A stretch of 41,612 nucleotides of DNA from Oscillospiraceae bacterium (GCA_024685535.1 JAIKVS010000074.1:1-41612), one strand, 5' to 3'. Shown: positions 9,707 through 20,514, counted from the first letter of the stretch. A program made the numbers and translations. The notes: generated by a model not told the origin, from the letters alone.

Positions 9707-11293
9707 TTAAGCCGCGAGGAAATAAGCGGCGCCGTTGCTCATATCATAGCCTTCCATGATCGAATCATACCAGGCTGAAGTATCCTCGGAGAGTTTGTCT
9801 TTTCTGGCAATGTAATTGCTGTAGAGCTCGCCGTCAGCCCCGACAAAGTAAATGATATGGCAGCCTGCATATCCGCCGGAGGTAGCCGTGACCATGCCGG
9901 TGTCGCCGTGTTTATGGCCTGCGAAGCAGAACTCATCGAAGGTATCGACCATCCTGCCCTTATAGATCTCCTCATAGAGACCGCCGTTGGTGTTTGAGCC
10001 TTCATCCTCGGAGTACTTCTCAGCAAGAGCGGCAAAGCTCTCCTCAGTGGCCTCTCCATTTTTCCACTCGTCGTATATCTCCTGCGCCTTTGCTTCCGCA
10101 TCCGCAAGGGCCTCTTCAGTATATGTTCCGTCTTCAGCTTCGGCAGCCTTAATGAGTATGTGGCGGACGGAGACCATCGGATAATGATTGTCGTCGTGGC
10201 TTCCGAAAACTACGAGATAATAGCCGGTGCCGGAGGAATTTTCCATTACGGTTATGTCGCCGGCTGCACGGTCCGCAGAGGTGATCCAATCCTTATAGTC
10301 TGCGTTTACGCTGCTGGCAGCGGTGTTCTTCATTGCAGAGCACTCGGAGGATATGCCCTGAGATGAGATTGCGGAATTGAACAGAGCCTCAAATTCCTCT
10401 GTTCCGGAGAAACCTTCCTCGGGAATGCGGGAATTGTACGCATTGATCATCTTGTTGGCTTTCTGCTGAGCTGCTTCCATGGTCTCAGCTGTAACGTCGG
10501 AGGTCACGTTGCCTTCTGCGTCGGGCTCGGAATCCACCTTGTCGGCTGCAAGATAGTAATACCAGTAATTATAATTGTCGCTTTCTCCGTTCAGAGAATC
10601 ATAATAGGCGGCAAGCTCCTCATCGGTGTATTCGAACTGCGCTTCACCCGCCTCGTAGCCTTTCTGGGCAAGAGCGCTGAACAGCAGGCAGTCTTTTGCG
10701 ACCTTGGTATTTACGCCTTTTCCGTAGTTGGAGGAGAAATAACTGTCTAGGTTCTTCCAGCCTCCGGCGATCACGTTGTCTCTGAGAGTGGCGAGAGAAG
10801 TATCTATCTCGGCAAGCTCATCTTCAGAAAGTGAGACACCGTTTGCAACAGCATAGTCATATAATGCCTGGTTGGATCTGATCCTCTCCTTGGCGGAGTT
10901 CAGGAAATACTCCTTCCAGTTGGCAAATTCATCGGTCGGATATGCCTGATCCTTGAGAGAGGAAATACCGCCGCTGGTGTCAATGCCAAAGTATGAGGCG
11001 TATGCACCGTATGTGTTTACGAAATTAAGGTATTCGCCGCCGTAATAATATGAAAGCTCAGCAGGAGAATAACTGCGGTCCTTGATCTTAAGAGCTGTGG
11101 TGCTCCTGAAGATAAGCCCGGTATTGACGAAAATCATGAAAAGTATTGCCAGAACGGCAATGACTATACCGGCTATCCATCCGGCGCGCGCTTTGGCCTT
11201 TGCTTTTTCGGCCTCCTGCTCAGCACGGAGTTTTCTGTCTCTTTTTGCCTCACTTGCAGCAAGGCGGTCCTGTTTTACACTCTTTGCACTCAT
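9707..11293 (-). CDS. Membrane-anchored PpiC/parvulin-type peptidylprolyl isomerase (SurA_N-like N-terminal region)
   Basis: N-terminal TM after a charged Lys/Ala segment; parvulin core MVSVRHILIKA...FAALAEKYSEDEGSNTNGGLYEEIYKGRMVDTFDEFCF...GGYAGCHIIYFVG. Confidence 0.85.
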   Translation of the reverse strand: MSAKSVKQDRLAASEAKRDRKLRAEQEAEKAKAKARAGWIAGIVIAVLAILFMIFVNTGLIFRSTTALKIKDRSYSPAELSYYYGGEYLNFVNTYGAYASYFGIDTSGGISSLKDQAYPTDEFANWKEYFLNSAKERIRSNQALYDYAVANGVSLSEDELAEIDTSLATLRDNVIAGGWKNLDSYFSSNYGKGVNTKVAKDCLLFSALAQKGYEAGEAQFEYTDEELAAYYDSLNGESDNYNYWYYYLAADKVDSEPDAEGNVTSDVTAETMEAAQQKANKMINAYNSRIPEEGFSGTEEFEALFNSAISSQGISSECSAMKNTAASSVNADYKDWITSADRAAGDITVMENSSGTGYYLVVFGSHDDNHYPMVSVRHILIKAAEAEDGTYTEEALADAEAKAQEIYDEWKNGEATEESFAALAEKYSEDEGSNTNGGLYEEIYKGRMVDTFDEFCFAGHKHGDTGMVTATSGGYAGCHIIYFVGADGELYSNYIARKDKLSEDTSAWYDSIMEGYDMSNGAAYFLAA

Positions 11294-11402
11294 CGCATTT
11301 ATCCTTTAAAAAGTATTGTTTCTCTGCAAAACGGCAGTATTATACAGCTGAAAGTGATACATTTCAAGGTATCAGCCGTTTATTAATAATGAATTCACAG
11401 CT

Positions 11403-12509
11403 TCAGGCCTCTGCCTTCATAGACAGATATGCGTTTATAAAGCCGTCGAGGTCTCCGTCCATCACGTTCTGTATATTCCCGTTTTCATATTCGGTGCGGT
11501 GATCCTTCACCAGCTGATAGGGCATGAAAACATAGGAACGGATCTGGCTGCCCCATTCTATCTTCATCTGAACGCCCTTTATATCGCTTATCTTTTCCAG
11601 ATGTTCACGTTCCTTTATTTCCGCAAGCCTTGCCCTGAGCATATTTTTGCAGTTTTCCAGGTTCTGGAAATGGCTGCGCTCCACCTGACTGGAGACCACT
11701 ATGCCTGTGGGGATATGAGTCAGTCTGACGGCGGATGAAGTTTTGTTTACCTTCTGCCCGCCTGCGCCGGAGGAACGGAACACATCCATCTTTATGTCCT
11801 CCTCGCGGAGCTCTATCTCATTGTCGTTGGAGATCTCGGGCATGACCTCGACCGCGGCAAACGAAGTGTGCCTTCTGCCGGCGGCGTCAAAGGGGGATAT
11901 GCGGACCAGACGGTGGATGCCGTGCTCGCTTTTAAGAAAACCGTATGCGTTCTCGCCTTCGATCATTATCGTGGCGCTTTTGATGCCGGCCTCATCACCG
12001 TCGAGATAATCCATAACTTTAACGTTATAGCCGTGACGGTCTGCCCACATATTATACATCCTGTAAAGCATGGAGGCCCAGTCCTGAGCCTCGGTGCCGC
12101 CTGCACCCGCATGGAGAGTGAGGATGGCGTTGTTTGAGTCGTATTCACCGTTGAGCAGAGTACTCAGGCGCGTTGCTTCCACGTTGGAGGAGAATTTCTC
12201 AAACTCGGACGTCAGCTCTTCGAGCATGGAGCTGTCGTTTTCCTCTATGGCCATTTCGCACATGGTGTACATGTCGTCCCATGCTGAGCAGAGGCGGGCG
12301 TAATTATCGCATTTTGCCTGCAGGGTCTTGAGACGCTTCTGGTCTTTCTGAGACTTTTCAACGTCGTTCCAGTAGCCTTCGCGCTCGGAAGCGGCCTGCA
12401 GCTCCTCGATCTCCTTCTCCGCAGCCTCCAGTTTGAGAGCGGATCTGAGGACATCAAGCGTTGGCTTGAGATTGTTCAGTTTTACCTTATATTCTTCAAA
12501 TTCCAGCAT
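11403..12509 (-). CDS. prfB: Peptide chain release factor 2
   Basis: GGQ motif (RSSGAGGQKVNKTSSAVRLTHIPTGIVV), RF2-type SPF motif (HRLVRISPFDAAGRRHTSFAAVEV). GAAGGA upstream of the ATG at 12509. Confidence 0.96.
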   Translation of the reverse strand: MLEFEEYKVKLNNLKPTLDVLRSALKLEAAEKEIEELQAASEREGYWNDVEKSQKDQKRLKTLQAKCDNYARLCSAWDDMYTMCEMAIEENDSSMLEELTSEFEKFSSNVEATRLSTLLNGEYDSNNAILTLHAGAGGTEAQDWASMLYRMYNMWADRHGYNVKVMDYLDGDEAGIKSATIMIEGENAYGFLKSEHGIHRLVRISPFDAAGRRHTSFAAVEVMPEISNDNEIELREEDIKMDVFRSSGAGGQKVNKTSSAVRLTHIPTGIVVSSQVERSHFQNLENCKNMLRARLAEIKEREHLEKISDIKGVQMKIEWGSQIRSYVFMPYQLVKDHRTEYENGNIQNVMDGDLDGFINAYLSMKAEA

Positions 12510-12638
12510 TTTTTCAATTCCTTCGTGTGAAATGAGCCCGTAAACAGCTAGAATATTATAAACAAATTCCATATGATTGTAAATTAATTTTTTATATGTT
12601 TTAAGGCTGTTTCACTTTTATTCATATGCCTTTTATGT

Positions 12639-12644
12639 TACAAT
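12639..12644 (+). promoter_or_regulatory. Possible -10 element of the prs promoter
   Basis: TACAAT with only a weak T-rich -35 region, in the divergent prfB/prs intergenic region. Confidence 0.3.
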
Positions 12645-12717
12645 ACATTCTGTGGGATTATGCGCAGCCGATGATCCCGATATTACAATAAAATACTGCT
12701 GAACAAGGGAGAAAGAA

Positions 12718-13680
12718 ATGATATCTCACGGCAAGGAACTCAAGGTGTTCTGCGGAAACTCAAATCCCGAACTGGCAGAGGACATATGTGCCCAGCTTTT
12801 CCTCCAGATGGGAAAGGCAACAGTTACCCAGTTCGCTGACGGCGAATGTTCCATATCCGTTTATGAGCCTGTCAGGGGCAACGATGTATTCATCATCCAG
12901 TCCACATGCAACAGGGTGAACGATAACCTTATGGAACTCCTTATCATGATCGATGCGATGCGCCGTGCATCCGCCGGCAGGATCACTGCGGTGATCCCGT
13001 ATTTCGGCTATGCAAGGCAGGACAGGAAGGCCAAGAGCCGCGATCCTATATCCGCCAAGCTCGTGGCAAACCTCATAACTGCGGCCGGAGCGGACAGAGT
13101 GCTCACAATGGACCTGCATGCCGCACAGATACAGGGCTTCTTCGATATCCCTGTGGACAATCTACAGGGAGCATATATATTCTCAAAGTACTATGCCAAG
13201 TTCTTCGGCAAAGGCAACGAGAACGTGATGGTTGTTTCTCCGGACGTAGGAAGCACTGCCAGAGCAAGAGCCTTCGCAATGAAACTCGGCGTCAACCTCG
13301 CCATAGTCGATAAGCGCCGCGAAAGGGCCAACCAGTCGGAAGTGAAGAATATCATAGGTAACGTTGAGGGCAAGACCTGCATATTGCTCGATGACATAGT
13401 CGATACGGCCGGTTCTCTCTGCGGAGCGGCAAATGCCATCGTTGAGATAGGCGGAGCAAAGGAAGTGTATGCCTGCGCAACCCACGGCGTACTTTCCGGC
13501 CCGGCCATAGAGAGGATCAACGAAAGCTGCATTAAGGAACTCCGACTGCTCGATACGATCCCGTACAAACCTGCCGAACCCTGCGATAAGATCAAATATA
13601 TGTCCACTGCGCCTATATTTGCAGAAGCAATCCGCAGAGTATACGAAGAGGTCTCTCTCGGCAGCATGTTCGATAACTGA
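12718..13680 (+). CDS. prs: Ribose-phosphate pyrophosphokinase
   Basis: KVFCGNSNPELAEDICAQLFLQMGKATVTQFADGECSISVYEPVRGNDVFIIQS; PYFGYARQDRK; PRPP motif CILLDDIVDTAGSLCGAA. AGGGAGAAAG upstream of ATG. Confidence 0.97.
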   Translation: MISHGKELKVFCGNSNPELAEDICAQLFLQMGKATVTQFADGECSISVYEPVRGNDVFIIQSTCNRVNDNLMELLIMIDAMRRASAGRITAVIPYFGYARQDRKAKSRDPISAKLVANLITAAGADRVLTMDLHAAQIQGFFDIPVDNLQGAYIFSKYYAKFFGKGNENVMVVSPDVGSTARARAFAMKLGVNLAIVDKRRERANQSEVKNIIGNVEGKTCILLDDIVDTAGSLCGAANAIVEIGGAKEVYACATHGVLSGPAIERINESCIKELRLLDTIPYKPAEPCDKIKYMSTAPIFAEAIRRVYEEVSLGSMFDN

Positions 13681-13682
13681 TC

Positions 13683-14273
13683 ATGTTTTTCGGAAAACAG
13701 AAAGGCGCACCGAACTGGCTCATAGTATGCCTCGGGAACCCCGGGCCGAGGTATGAGGGAACAAGGCATAACGCCGGCTTCATGGCGGCTGACGCTATAT
13801 CCCGAAAATTCGGAGTGTCAATAAACAGGCTGCGCTTCAAAGCACTGACAGGAACCGGCACCATCGGCGGGGAAACTGTTATGGTAATGAAGCCGCAGAC
13901 TTATATGAACCTCTCCGGAGACGCAGTGATCCAGGCGGTAAGGTTCTATAAGATCCCTGCCGGCCATGTTATAGTCATATCAGATGAGATGGCTCTGCCC
14001 ATCGGGAAGATAAGGGTAAAGAGCAAGGGCTCCGCCGGGGGGCACAACGGTCTCAAGAGCATCATAGAAAAACTCGGAACAGAGGAGTTTCCAAGGATCC
14101 GGCTCGGTGTGGGAGCACCGCCGCACCCGGACTACGACGTTAAGGACTGGGTGCTTTCCGTATTCAAAAACCAGGATGCGGAAGACATGGCAGATGCAGC
14201 CGAAAGAGCGGCTGACGCTGCTGCTTGCTATATAAGCGAAGGCGCTGAACGCGCTATGAACAAATATAACTGA
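13683..14273 (+). CDS. pth: Aminoacyl-tRNA (peptidyl-tRNA) hydrolase
   Basis: [53 protein letters not shown]. Confidence 0.96.
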   Translation: MFFGKQKGAPNWLIVCLGNPGPRYEGTRHNAGFMAADAISRKFGVSINRLRFKALTGTGTIGGETVMVMKPQTYMNLSGDAVIQAVRFYKIPAGHVIVISDEMALPIGKIRVKSKGSAGGHNGLKSIIEKLGTEEFPRIRLGVGAPPHPDYDVKDWVLSVFKNQDAEDMADAAERAADAAACYISEGAERAMNKYN

Positions 14274-14301
14274 ACAGCAAGACAGAAGGAGACTTTCGAC
14301 T

Positions 14302-15507
14302 ATGAAGAAAAAATGCATAGCGATGCTGCTTGCCGGAGGACAGGGCTCCAGACTTTATGCCCTGACTCAGCAGGTGGCAAAGCCGAGCGTTCCTTTTGGC
14401 GGGAAATACAGGATAATCGACTTCCCGCTCTCTAACTGCGCAAACTCCGGCATCGATACAGTCGGTGTGCTCACCCAGTACAAACCGATGAAGCTCAACA
14501 GCTATATTGGAAACGGACAGCCGTGGGATCTTGATACTTCCACAGGCGGTGCCTATATCCTTCCGCCCTATCTTGGAGCTGGTGAAAAGGGTTCCTGGTT
14601 CAGAGGCACAGCCAACGCGATCTACCAGAACATCAATTTCATAGATGAATATGATCCCGAGAATGTGCTTATACTTTCAGGCGACCATATTTATAAAATG
14701 GATTATGCGGACATGCTCAAGGACCACCTTGATCACGACGCGGCATGCACCATAGCGGTGCTTCAGGTCTCCATGGAAGAGGCCACAAGGTTCGGCATAA
14801 TGAACCTCGGAGAGAACGGATATGTCTGTGAATTCGAGGAGAAGCCCAAACAGCCTAAGAGCGATCTGGCTTCAATGGGTATCTATATATTCAACTGGCA
14901 GAAACTGAGGAAGTATCTGATAGACGATGAGAACGATCCGAACTCCTCCAATGACTTCGGCAAAAACATCATCCCGGCAATGCTCAATGTCGGCGAAAAG
15001 CTCTGGCCGTACCGCTTCAAGGGCTACTGGAGAGATGTCGGTACCATTACCAGCCTGTGGGATGCAAATATGGACATGCTGACCCCGGAAACGCTCGCAC
15101 TGTATGACCGCAGCTGGCCTATCAGTTCCCGCAACGACACTGTTCCTCCGCACTATGTGGGCGAGAACGCCGAGATCATATACTCGATAGTAACAGAAGG
15201 CTGCGAGATAGACGGCAGAGTTGAAAACTCCGTTCTTTCAAGCTCGGTCACCGTTGAGAAAGGTGCAAGCGTGCTATACAGCGTTCTGATGCCGGGAGTT
15301 ACGGTAAAGGCCGGGGCAACGGTGCAGTACGCAATAGTAGGCGAGGATACCGTAATATCTGAGAATGCCGTTGTCGGCAATCCGCCTGACGGTACAGAAA
15401 AATGGGGCGTCGCCACATGCGGACCGGAGATATGCATAAAAAAGGGTGCCCGGATACCTGCCGGGGCCATGGTATATACCGGAGAGGAGGAATTCGGCAA
15501 TGACTGA
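14302..15507 (+). CDS. glgC: Glucose-1-phosphate adenylyltransferase, catalytic subunit
   Basis: [45 protein letters not shown] and C-terminal left-handed beta-helix repeats. Confidence 0.96.
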   Translation: MKKKCIAMLLAGGQGSRLYALTQQVAKPSVPFGGKYRIIDFPLSNCANSGIDTVGVLTQYKPMKLNSYIGNGQPWDLDTSTGGAYILPPYLGAGEKGSWFRGTANAIYQNINFIDEYDPENVLILSGDHIYKMDYADMLKDHLDHDAACTIAVLQVSMEEATRFGIMNLGENGYVCEFEEKPKQPKSDLASMGIYIFNWQKLRKYLIDDENDPNSSNDFGKNIIPAMLNVGEKLWPYRFKGYWRDVGTITSLWDANMDMLTPETLALYDRSWPISSRNDTVPPHYVGENAEIIYSIVTEGCEIDGRVENSVLSSSVTVEKGASVLYSVLMPGVTVKAGATVQYAIVGEDTVISENAVVGNPPDGTEKWGVATCGPEICIKKGARIPAGAMVYTGEEEFGND

Positions 15508-16606
15508 CGCAAAGGGTATTATATTTGCTTACAGCGCATCCCCCGATCTGGGAGATCTTGTCAAACAGAGGACTGCGGCATCCCTGCCCTTCGGCGGAAG
15601 ATACCGCATGATAGATTTTTCCCTGTCTTCCATGATGAATGCCGGAATCTATGATGTCGGCGTCATTATGCAGAGAGACTATCAGTCGCTTCTTGACCAT
15701 CTTGGAAGCGGCAAAGCCTGGGATATGGACCGCAAGAGCCACGGGCTGAGGATACTGCCCCCATTCGGTCTGCCTGAGTTCCACAGAGGTAACTATTCAG
15801 GCACCATCGAAGCTCTGAGTGCAGTGATCACATATATTGAGAGCAGCAGACAGAACTATATCGTGCTCATGCTCGGAAATCTCTGCGCGAACGTTGACCT
15901 GAGCAATGCGCTTCGGCAACACATTGAATCCGGCGTTGAGATCACTGCCATCTGCACGGAGAAGAACATCCCCAGCCAGCATTATAAATATGTCAAGGAT
16001 GAAGACGGCTTCATCGATGAGATCCGCTACTCCGGCGACGCCGAGGGACTTACCGCCCTTGAGTGCTATATAGTCAACAAGGATTTCCTCGTGGATATGG
16101 TGAGAAACGCCATGGTAATGAACCAGTTCCGCTTCCACAAGGAAGCCCTTGCAGGTTATTTCAAGCAGGGCGGGAAAATGGGCGTTTATATGCATGAGGG
16201 CTATGTCTCGTTCATCCGCACCATAGATGAATACTATAACGCAAACAGGGATCTGCTCAAAGCGGAGAACAGAAGAAGCCTGTTCCCGAAAGATCGTCCG
16301 GTAAAGACAAAGAACAACGAGACAGTGAGCGCTCTTTACGGTGAGGAAGCGGTCTCCAAAAACAGTCTGATCGCGGATAACTGCTGGGTCTGCGGCAGCG
16401 TGGAAAACAGCATACTCTTCCCGGGAGTGACCGTGGAAAAAGGTGCGAAGATAAAAAACAGCATCCTCATGAGAGGCTGCTATGTAAAAGCGGGAGCTGA
16501 ACTCAGCTGCATCATCGCGGACAAGAATGTTCAGTTCTCGGAGGATGTCACTCTGGTGGGGAGCGAGAGACTCCCGATAGTAGTGCCAAAGGGCACTGTT
16601 ATCTGA
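15500..16606 (+). CDS. glgD: GlgD-type ADP-glucose pyrophosphorylase subunit
   Basis: [56 protein letters not shown], a degenerate nucleotidyltransferase motif typical of GlgD. ATG at 15500 preceded by GGAGAGGAGG; overlaps glgC by 8 nt. Confidence 0.93.
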   Translation: MTDAKGIIFAYSASPDLGDLVKQRTAASLPFGGRYRMIDFSLSSMMNAGIYDVGVIMQRDYQSLLDHLGSGKAWDMDRKSHGLRILPPFGLPEFHRGNYSGTIEALSAVITYIESSRQNYIVLMLGNLCANVDLSNALRQHIESGVEITAICTEKNIPSQHYKYVKDEDGFIDEIRYSGDAEGLTALECYIVNKDFLVDMVRNAMVMNQFRFHKEALAGYFKQGGKMGVYMHEGYVSFIRTIDEYYNANRDLLKAENRRSLFPKDRPVKTKNNETVSALYGEEAVSKNSLIADNCWVCGSVENSILFPGVTVEKGAKIKNSILMRGCYVKAGAELSCIIADKNVQFSEDVTLVGSERLPIVVPKGTVI

Positions 16607-16636
16607 CAGGCAGACAGTCTCATATAGAAAAAGTCG

Positions 16637-16665
16637 CAGAGGCGGCAAAATGCCGCCTCTGTTTT
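16637..16665 (+). terminator. Intercistronic terminator-like hairpin between glgD and glgP
   Basis: CAGAGGCGGCA / TGCCGCCTCTG stem followed by TTTTA. Confidence 0.65.
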
Positions 16666-16685
16666 AATGGAGGTATAATTGATAT

Positions 16686-19091
16686 ATGGTAAGTGCGATA
16701 TCCAAAGATGAAATACGCAGCGCGATAGAGGACAAGCTGAGTTCATATTTCTGCGTTACAAGCGAGAACGCCACAACTGACCAGGTGTTCCAGTCCTCTG
16801 CGATGGTGCTGAGAGAGATAATGAGCCGTTTCCGCACGGCTGAGCCCCAGAAAAAACAAGGCAAAGAGGTCCATTATATGTCGATGGAGTTTCTTCTCGG
16901 CAGGAGCCTGATGAAGAACGCTTTCAATCTCGGCGTGGGCGAGGCTCTCACCGAGGCTTTGAAAGATATGGGCTGGAATGCGACGGACGTTTTCGAGGAA
17001 GAGCCTGACGCCGGTCTCGGCAATGGCGGTCTCGGAAGGCTTGCAGCCTGCTATATGGACAGCCTTGCTTCACTCGGCATGGAGGCTTCAGGCTATTCCA
17101 TCTGCTATGAGCTGGGTATTTTCCGTCAGAAGTTCGTCAACGGCAAGCAGACAGAGGTGGAGGATTCCTGGAACAACGCAATGCACAGCTGGCTCGTTCC
17201 AAACTTTGACGATGCTGTTGAGGTGCGCTTCGGCGGACAGCTCTCCCCCCACTGGGACAGCTATGGACATTACTCCTTCCAGCACACCGGCTACACGTCC
17301 GTTATCGCAATGCCGATGGATATGCTCATCGCCGGATACGGCGGGAACAAGATCAACCTGCTAAGGCTCTGGGAGGCTAAAAGCCCCAAGTCTCTGGACA
17401 TGTTCCTTTTCTCCGAGGGAGAATATGTGAAGAGCATGGAGGAGAGGACAATGGCGGAAGTCATAACAAAGGTCCTCTATCCCGCTGATGACCATATCAA
17501 GGGCAAGACCCTGAGGCTCAAGCAGCAGTATTTCTTTGTTTCAGCCACGGCTCAGGATATCGTGCGCAAGCACATGAAGACCTGGGGAGACATTCATTCC
17601 TTCCCGGAGCACCATACTATCCAGATAAACGACACTCATCCCACTCTCATAATCCCCGAACTCATGCGCATATTTATGGATGAATATAATCTCGGATGGG
17701 ATGATGCATGGAATCTTGTTAAGGCTTCTGTAGCTTATACGAACCACACTGTTATGAGCGAGGCGCTCGAGAAGTGGCCTCAGTCGCTGGTACAGCAGCT
17801 GATGCCCCGTGTATGGGAGATAATCTGTGAGATAAACAAGCGCTGGGCAAATACCCTCATCTACTCCTTCGGAAATGATGAAAGAGTCGGCCGGAACCTC
17901 ATAATCAGGAATGACCAGGTATACATGGCTAACATGTGCCTTGCCACCTGCTACAGGGTGAACGGCGTTTCCAGACTGCACGGCGACATACTCAAGCAGG
18001 ATCTTTTCAAGGATATCTGCGGCCTCAAGCCCGAACTGTTCACATACGTGACCAACGGCATAGACCATCGCCGCTGGCTTGCCCAGATAAACCCCGGACT
18101 CCACAAGCTCGTCTGCGACACTCTCGGCGGGGATGAATATCTCACAAAGCCGGAGGAACTGGGAAAATTCTGCGCCTGCGCAGATGACAGCGAGGTAAGA
18201 AAGCAGATAAACCTCATCAAAGCGGAAAACAAAAAGAGATTCGCAGAGTTTGCAAAGCGGAACGACAATTATATCCTCAATCCCGACAGCATAATCGATG
18301 TGCAGATAAAGAGACTGCATGAGTACAAGCGTCAGCTCCTTTGCGCGATGAGCATAGTGGATCAGTGGATGCAGATCCACGACGATCCCAACAAAGAGTT
18401 CACGCCGCGCACTTTCGTATTCGGCGCCAAAGCTGCTGCAGCTTACAAAACAGCAAAGAGGATAATAGAGCTTCTGCTCTCGCTATCCAAGGAACTCGCA
18501 AACGATCCGCTCTGCAAGGATAAGCTGCAGGTCTATTTCGTGGAAAACTACAGAGTGTCGGCGGCAGAGTCCATCATTCCCGCAGCTCAGATCTCCGAGC
18601 AGATCTCCACAGCAGGCAAAGAGGCTTCCGGTACCGGATGCATGAAGCTCATGATGAACGGCGCCGTAACCATCGGAACTCTTGACGGTGCGAACGTTGA
18701 GATGTATGAGCAGCTCGGCGATGAAAACATGTTCCTCTTCGGACTGCATACCGACGAAATAGAAAACTGGAAGCGCGGAGGCTATAATCCTGAGCAGATG
18801 TCGAGAAACGATCCTGTTATCTCAAGGATACTCAACCGTCTCAATGTCGGCTTCTCCGACGGCAAGAGCTATTCAGACCTCGTCTCATCACTGATATTCG
18901 GCGGAGACCAGTATATGCTGATCGCTGACTACAGGTCATATGCTGACTGCCAGAGAAGACTGTACGACACCATCAAAGACAGCGATGAATTCGCAAGAAT
19001 GTCCATAATCAATACGGGAAAGAGCGGCATCTTTGCTGCAGACCGCGCCGTAAAGGAATACGCGGACAACATCTGGAACGTAAAATACTGA
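16686..19091 (+). CDS. glgP: Glycogen/starch phosphorylase (GT35)
   Basis: MSMEFLLGRSLMKNA; DAGLGNGGLGRLAACYMDSLASLG; IQINDTHPTLIIPELMRI; EASGTGCMKLMMNGAVTIGTLDGANVEM. Confidence 0.96.
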   Translation: MVSAISKDEIRSAIEDKLSSYFCVTSENATTDQVFQSSAMVLREIMSRFRTAEPQKKQGKEVHYMSMEFLLGRSLMKNAFNLGVGEALTEALKDMGWNATDVFEEEPDAGLGNGGLGRLAACYMDSLASLGMEASGYSICYELGIFRQKFVNGKQTEVEDSWNNAMHSWLVPNFDDAVEVRFGGQLSPHWDSYGHYSFQHTGYTSVIAMPMDMLIAGYGGNKINLLRLWEAKSPKSLDMFLFSEGEYVKSMEERTMAEVITKVLYPADDHIKGKTLRLKQQYFFVSATAQDIVRKHMKTWGDIHSFPEHHTIQINDTHPTLIIPELMRIFMDEYNLGWDDAWNLVKASVAYTNHTVMSEALEKWPQSLVQQLMPRVWEIICEINKRWANTLIYSFGNDERVGRNLIIRNDQVYMANMCLATCYRVNGVSRLHGDILKQDLFKDICGLKPELFTYVTNGIDHRRWLAQINPGLHKLVCDTLGGDEYLTKPEELGKFCACADDSEVRKQINLIKAENKKRFAEFAKRNDNYILNPDSIIDVQIKRLHEYKRQLLCAMSIVDQWMQIHDDPNKEFTPRTFVFGAKAAAAYKTAKRIIELLLSLSKELANDPLCKDKLQVYFVENYRVSAAESIIPAAQISEQISTAGKEASGTGCMKLMMNGAVTIGTLDGANVEMYEQLGDENMFLFGLHTDEIENWKRGGYNPEQMSRNDPVISRILNRLNVGFSDGKSYSDLVSSLIFGGDQYMLIADYRSYADCQRRLYDTIKDSDEFARMSIINTGKSGIFAADRAVKEYADNIWNVKY

Positions 19092-19105
19092 AAACAAAGG
19101 CAAAT

Positions 19106-19141
19106 AAAAAGGCTCTGAGGATCAAACCTCAGAGCCTTTTT
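19106..19141 (+). terminator. Intrinsic terminator after glgP
   Basis: AAAAAGGCTCTGAGG / CCTCAGAGCCTTTTT. Confidence 0.88.
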
Positions 19142-19286
19142 ATTGCTGTCAGGTGTCATCTTCCGATGGTATATTTCATGCAATCTATCTATTGCAGTTG
19201 CATATTGGGGGCTACATGTTTTCTGCCGCGGAGCTGAAAAGCAGCGACCCGGTCTAATATCTAATAGAAGCGGGAAAACTACACGG

Positions 19287-20486
19287 TCATATTAATGCAA
19301 GTGCCTGATCCAAATCTTCTATAAGGTCATTTACGTCTTCAATCCCGATTGAGAGCCTGACTTGTCCGTCATAGATCTCTGCTGCATGGCGCTCCTCCGG
19401 CTTCATATCGAAGTGTGACATGGAAGGACTGTGCTGTATGAGGGAATCAACATTGCCTAGACTTGTTGCGAGGCTGAAGATTTTAACATTGTTCATAACA
19501 ACACGTACAGCGTCCATTCCTCCGCGTATATCTGCTGACATCATTCCGCCGAAGCCGCCATGCATCTGCCTGCAGGCGATTTCATGTGTAGGGTGGCTTT
19601 CCAGCCCGGGGTAGTATACTCTTTCTATTTTAGGATGGTTTTCAAGAAAATGTGCAACCTGCAGTGCGTTTGAGCAATGCCGCTCCATGCGCACACCGAG
19701 AGTCTTCATTCCCTGCATTACAAGCCAGGCGTCAAAAGGATCAATAACCGCTCCAAGGCACTGCAGATACGGCATGCGGCATCTGTCGATCAGCTTTTTT
19801 GGACCTGCGATCAAACCAGCTGTAGCAAAGCCGTGGCCGCTCAAATATTTGGTAGCACTGTGAACAACTAGATTTGCACCGAGATCCAACGCATTCTGCA
19901 GATACGGGGAGGCAAAGGTGGAGTCGACTATAAGTGTAATCTGACGATCCTGCGCTTTAAGAAGGTCCGCGATGGCGCGAATATCGGATATCTTAAGAGT
20001 CGGATTGGCAGGAGTTTCAACGTAGACGAGCGTTGTTTCCGGTCGTATGGCTGCAGCAATATTCTCAGGCTTTGTTGTATCGACGCGCGTGTAGCTGACG
20101 CCGAATTTGGATAGGACCTGATCGAAGAGTGTATACGAGCATCCGTAGATCACATCTCCGAAGATAACATGGTCTCCTGCCTTCACACAGCTTATCACAG
20201 CCGTTGAAATCGCACCGAGACCGGATGCGAGTGCAAGAGCGGATTCCGCATGCTCGAGACAGGCTATCTTTTTCTCCAGCTCATCTGCATTCGGACTGCC
20301 AAAGCGGGTGTATACAAAACCTTCATCTACGTGCTGGTTGAGATAGACTGCAGTGTCAAAATCCTCCAGGATATAGGTGGATGTCTGGTAGATGGGGCTT
20401 ACATGAGCCATAGCTGTCGGTTCATATGTGCCGGTCAGTTTCGCGCGAAGCTGCTGTGCATGGAGCAATTCAGTATTTATATTCAT
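19287..20486 (-). CDS. Cys/Met-metabolism PLP-dependent enzyme (methionine gamma-lyase / cystathionine gamma-lyase type)
   Basis: SPIYQTSTYIL; GFVYTRFGSPNADELEKKIACLEHAE; PLP lysine in VVHSATKYLSGHGFATAG; VRLSIGIEDVNDLIEDLDQAL. Confidence 0.88.
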   Translation of the reverse strand: MNINTELLHAQQLRAKLTGTYEPTAMAHVSPIYQTSTYILEDFDTAVYLNQHVDEGFVYTRFGSPNADELEKKIACLEHAESALALASGLGAISTAVISCVKAGDHVIFGDVIYGCSYTLFDQVLSKFGVSYTRVDTTKPENIAAAIRPETTLVYVETPANPTLKISDIRAIADLLKAQDRQITLIVDSTFASPYLQNALDLGANLVVHSATKYLSGHGFATAGLIAGPKKLIDRCRMPYLQCLGAVIDPFDAWLVMQGMKTLGVRMERHCSNALQVAHFLENHPKIERVYYPGLESHPTHEIACRQMHGGFGGMMSADIRGGMDAVRVVMNNVKIFSLATSLGNVDSLIQHSPSMSHFDMKPEERHAAEIYDGQVRLSIGIEDVNDLIEDLDQALALI

Positions 20487-20514
20487 ATTTCTAATCCTGT
20501 TATGTATATTTTGT

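Noticed and set aside
15797-16648. 283-aa - strand ORF opposite glgD
   Set aside because: Antisense to a confidently identified gene; low-complexity non-family protein.
17541-18380. 279-aa - strand ORF opposite glgP
   Set aside because: Antisense to a confident glycogen phosphorylase; coding-bias artefact.
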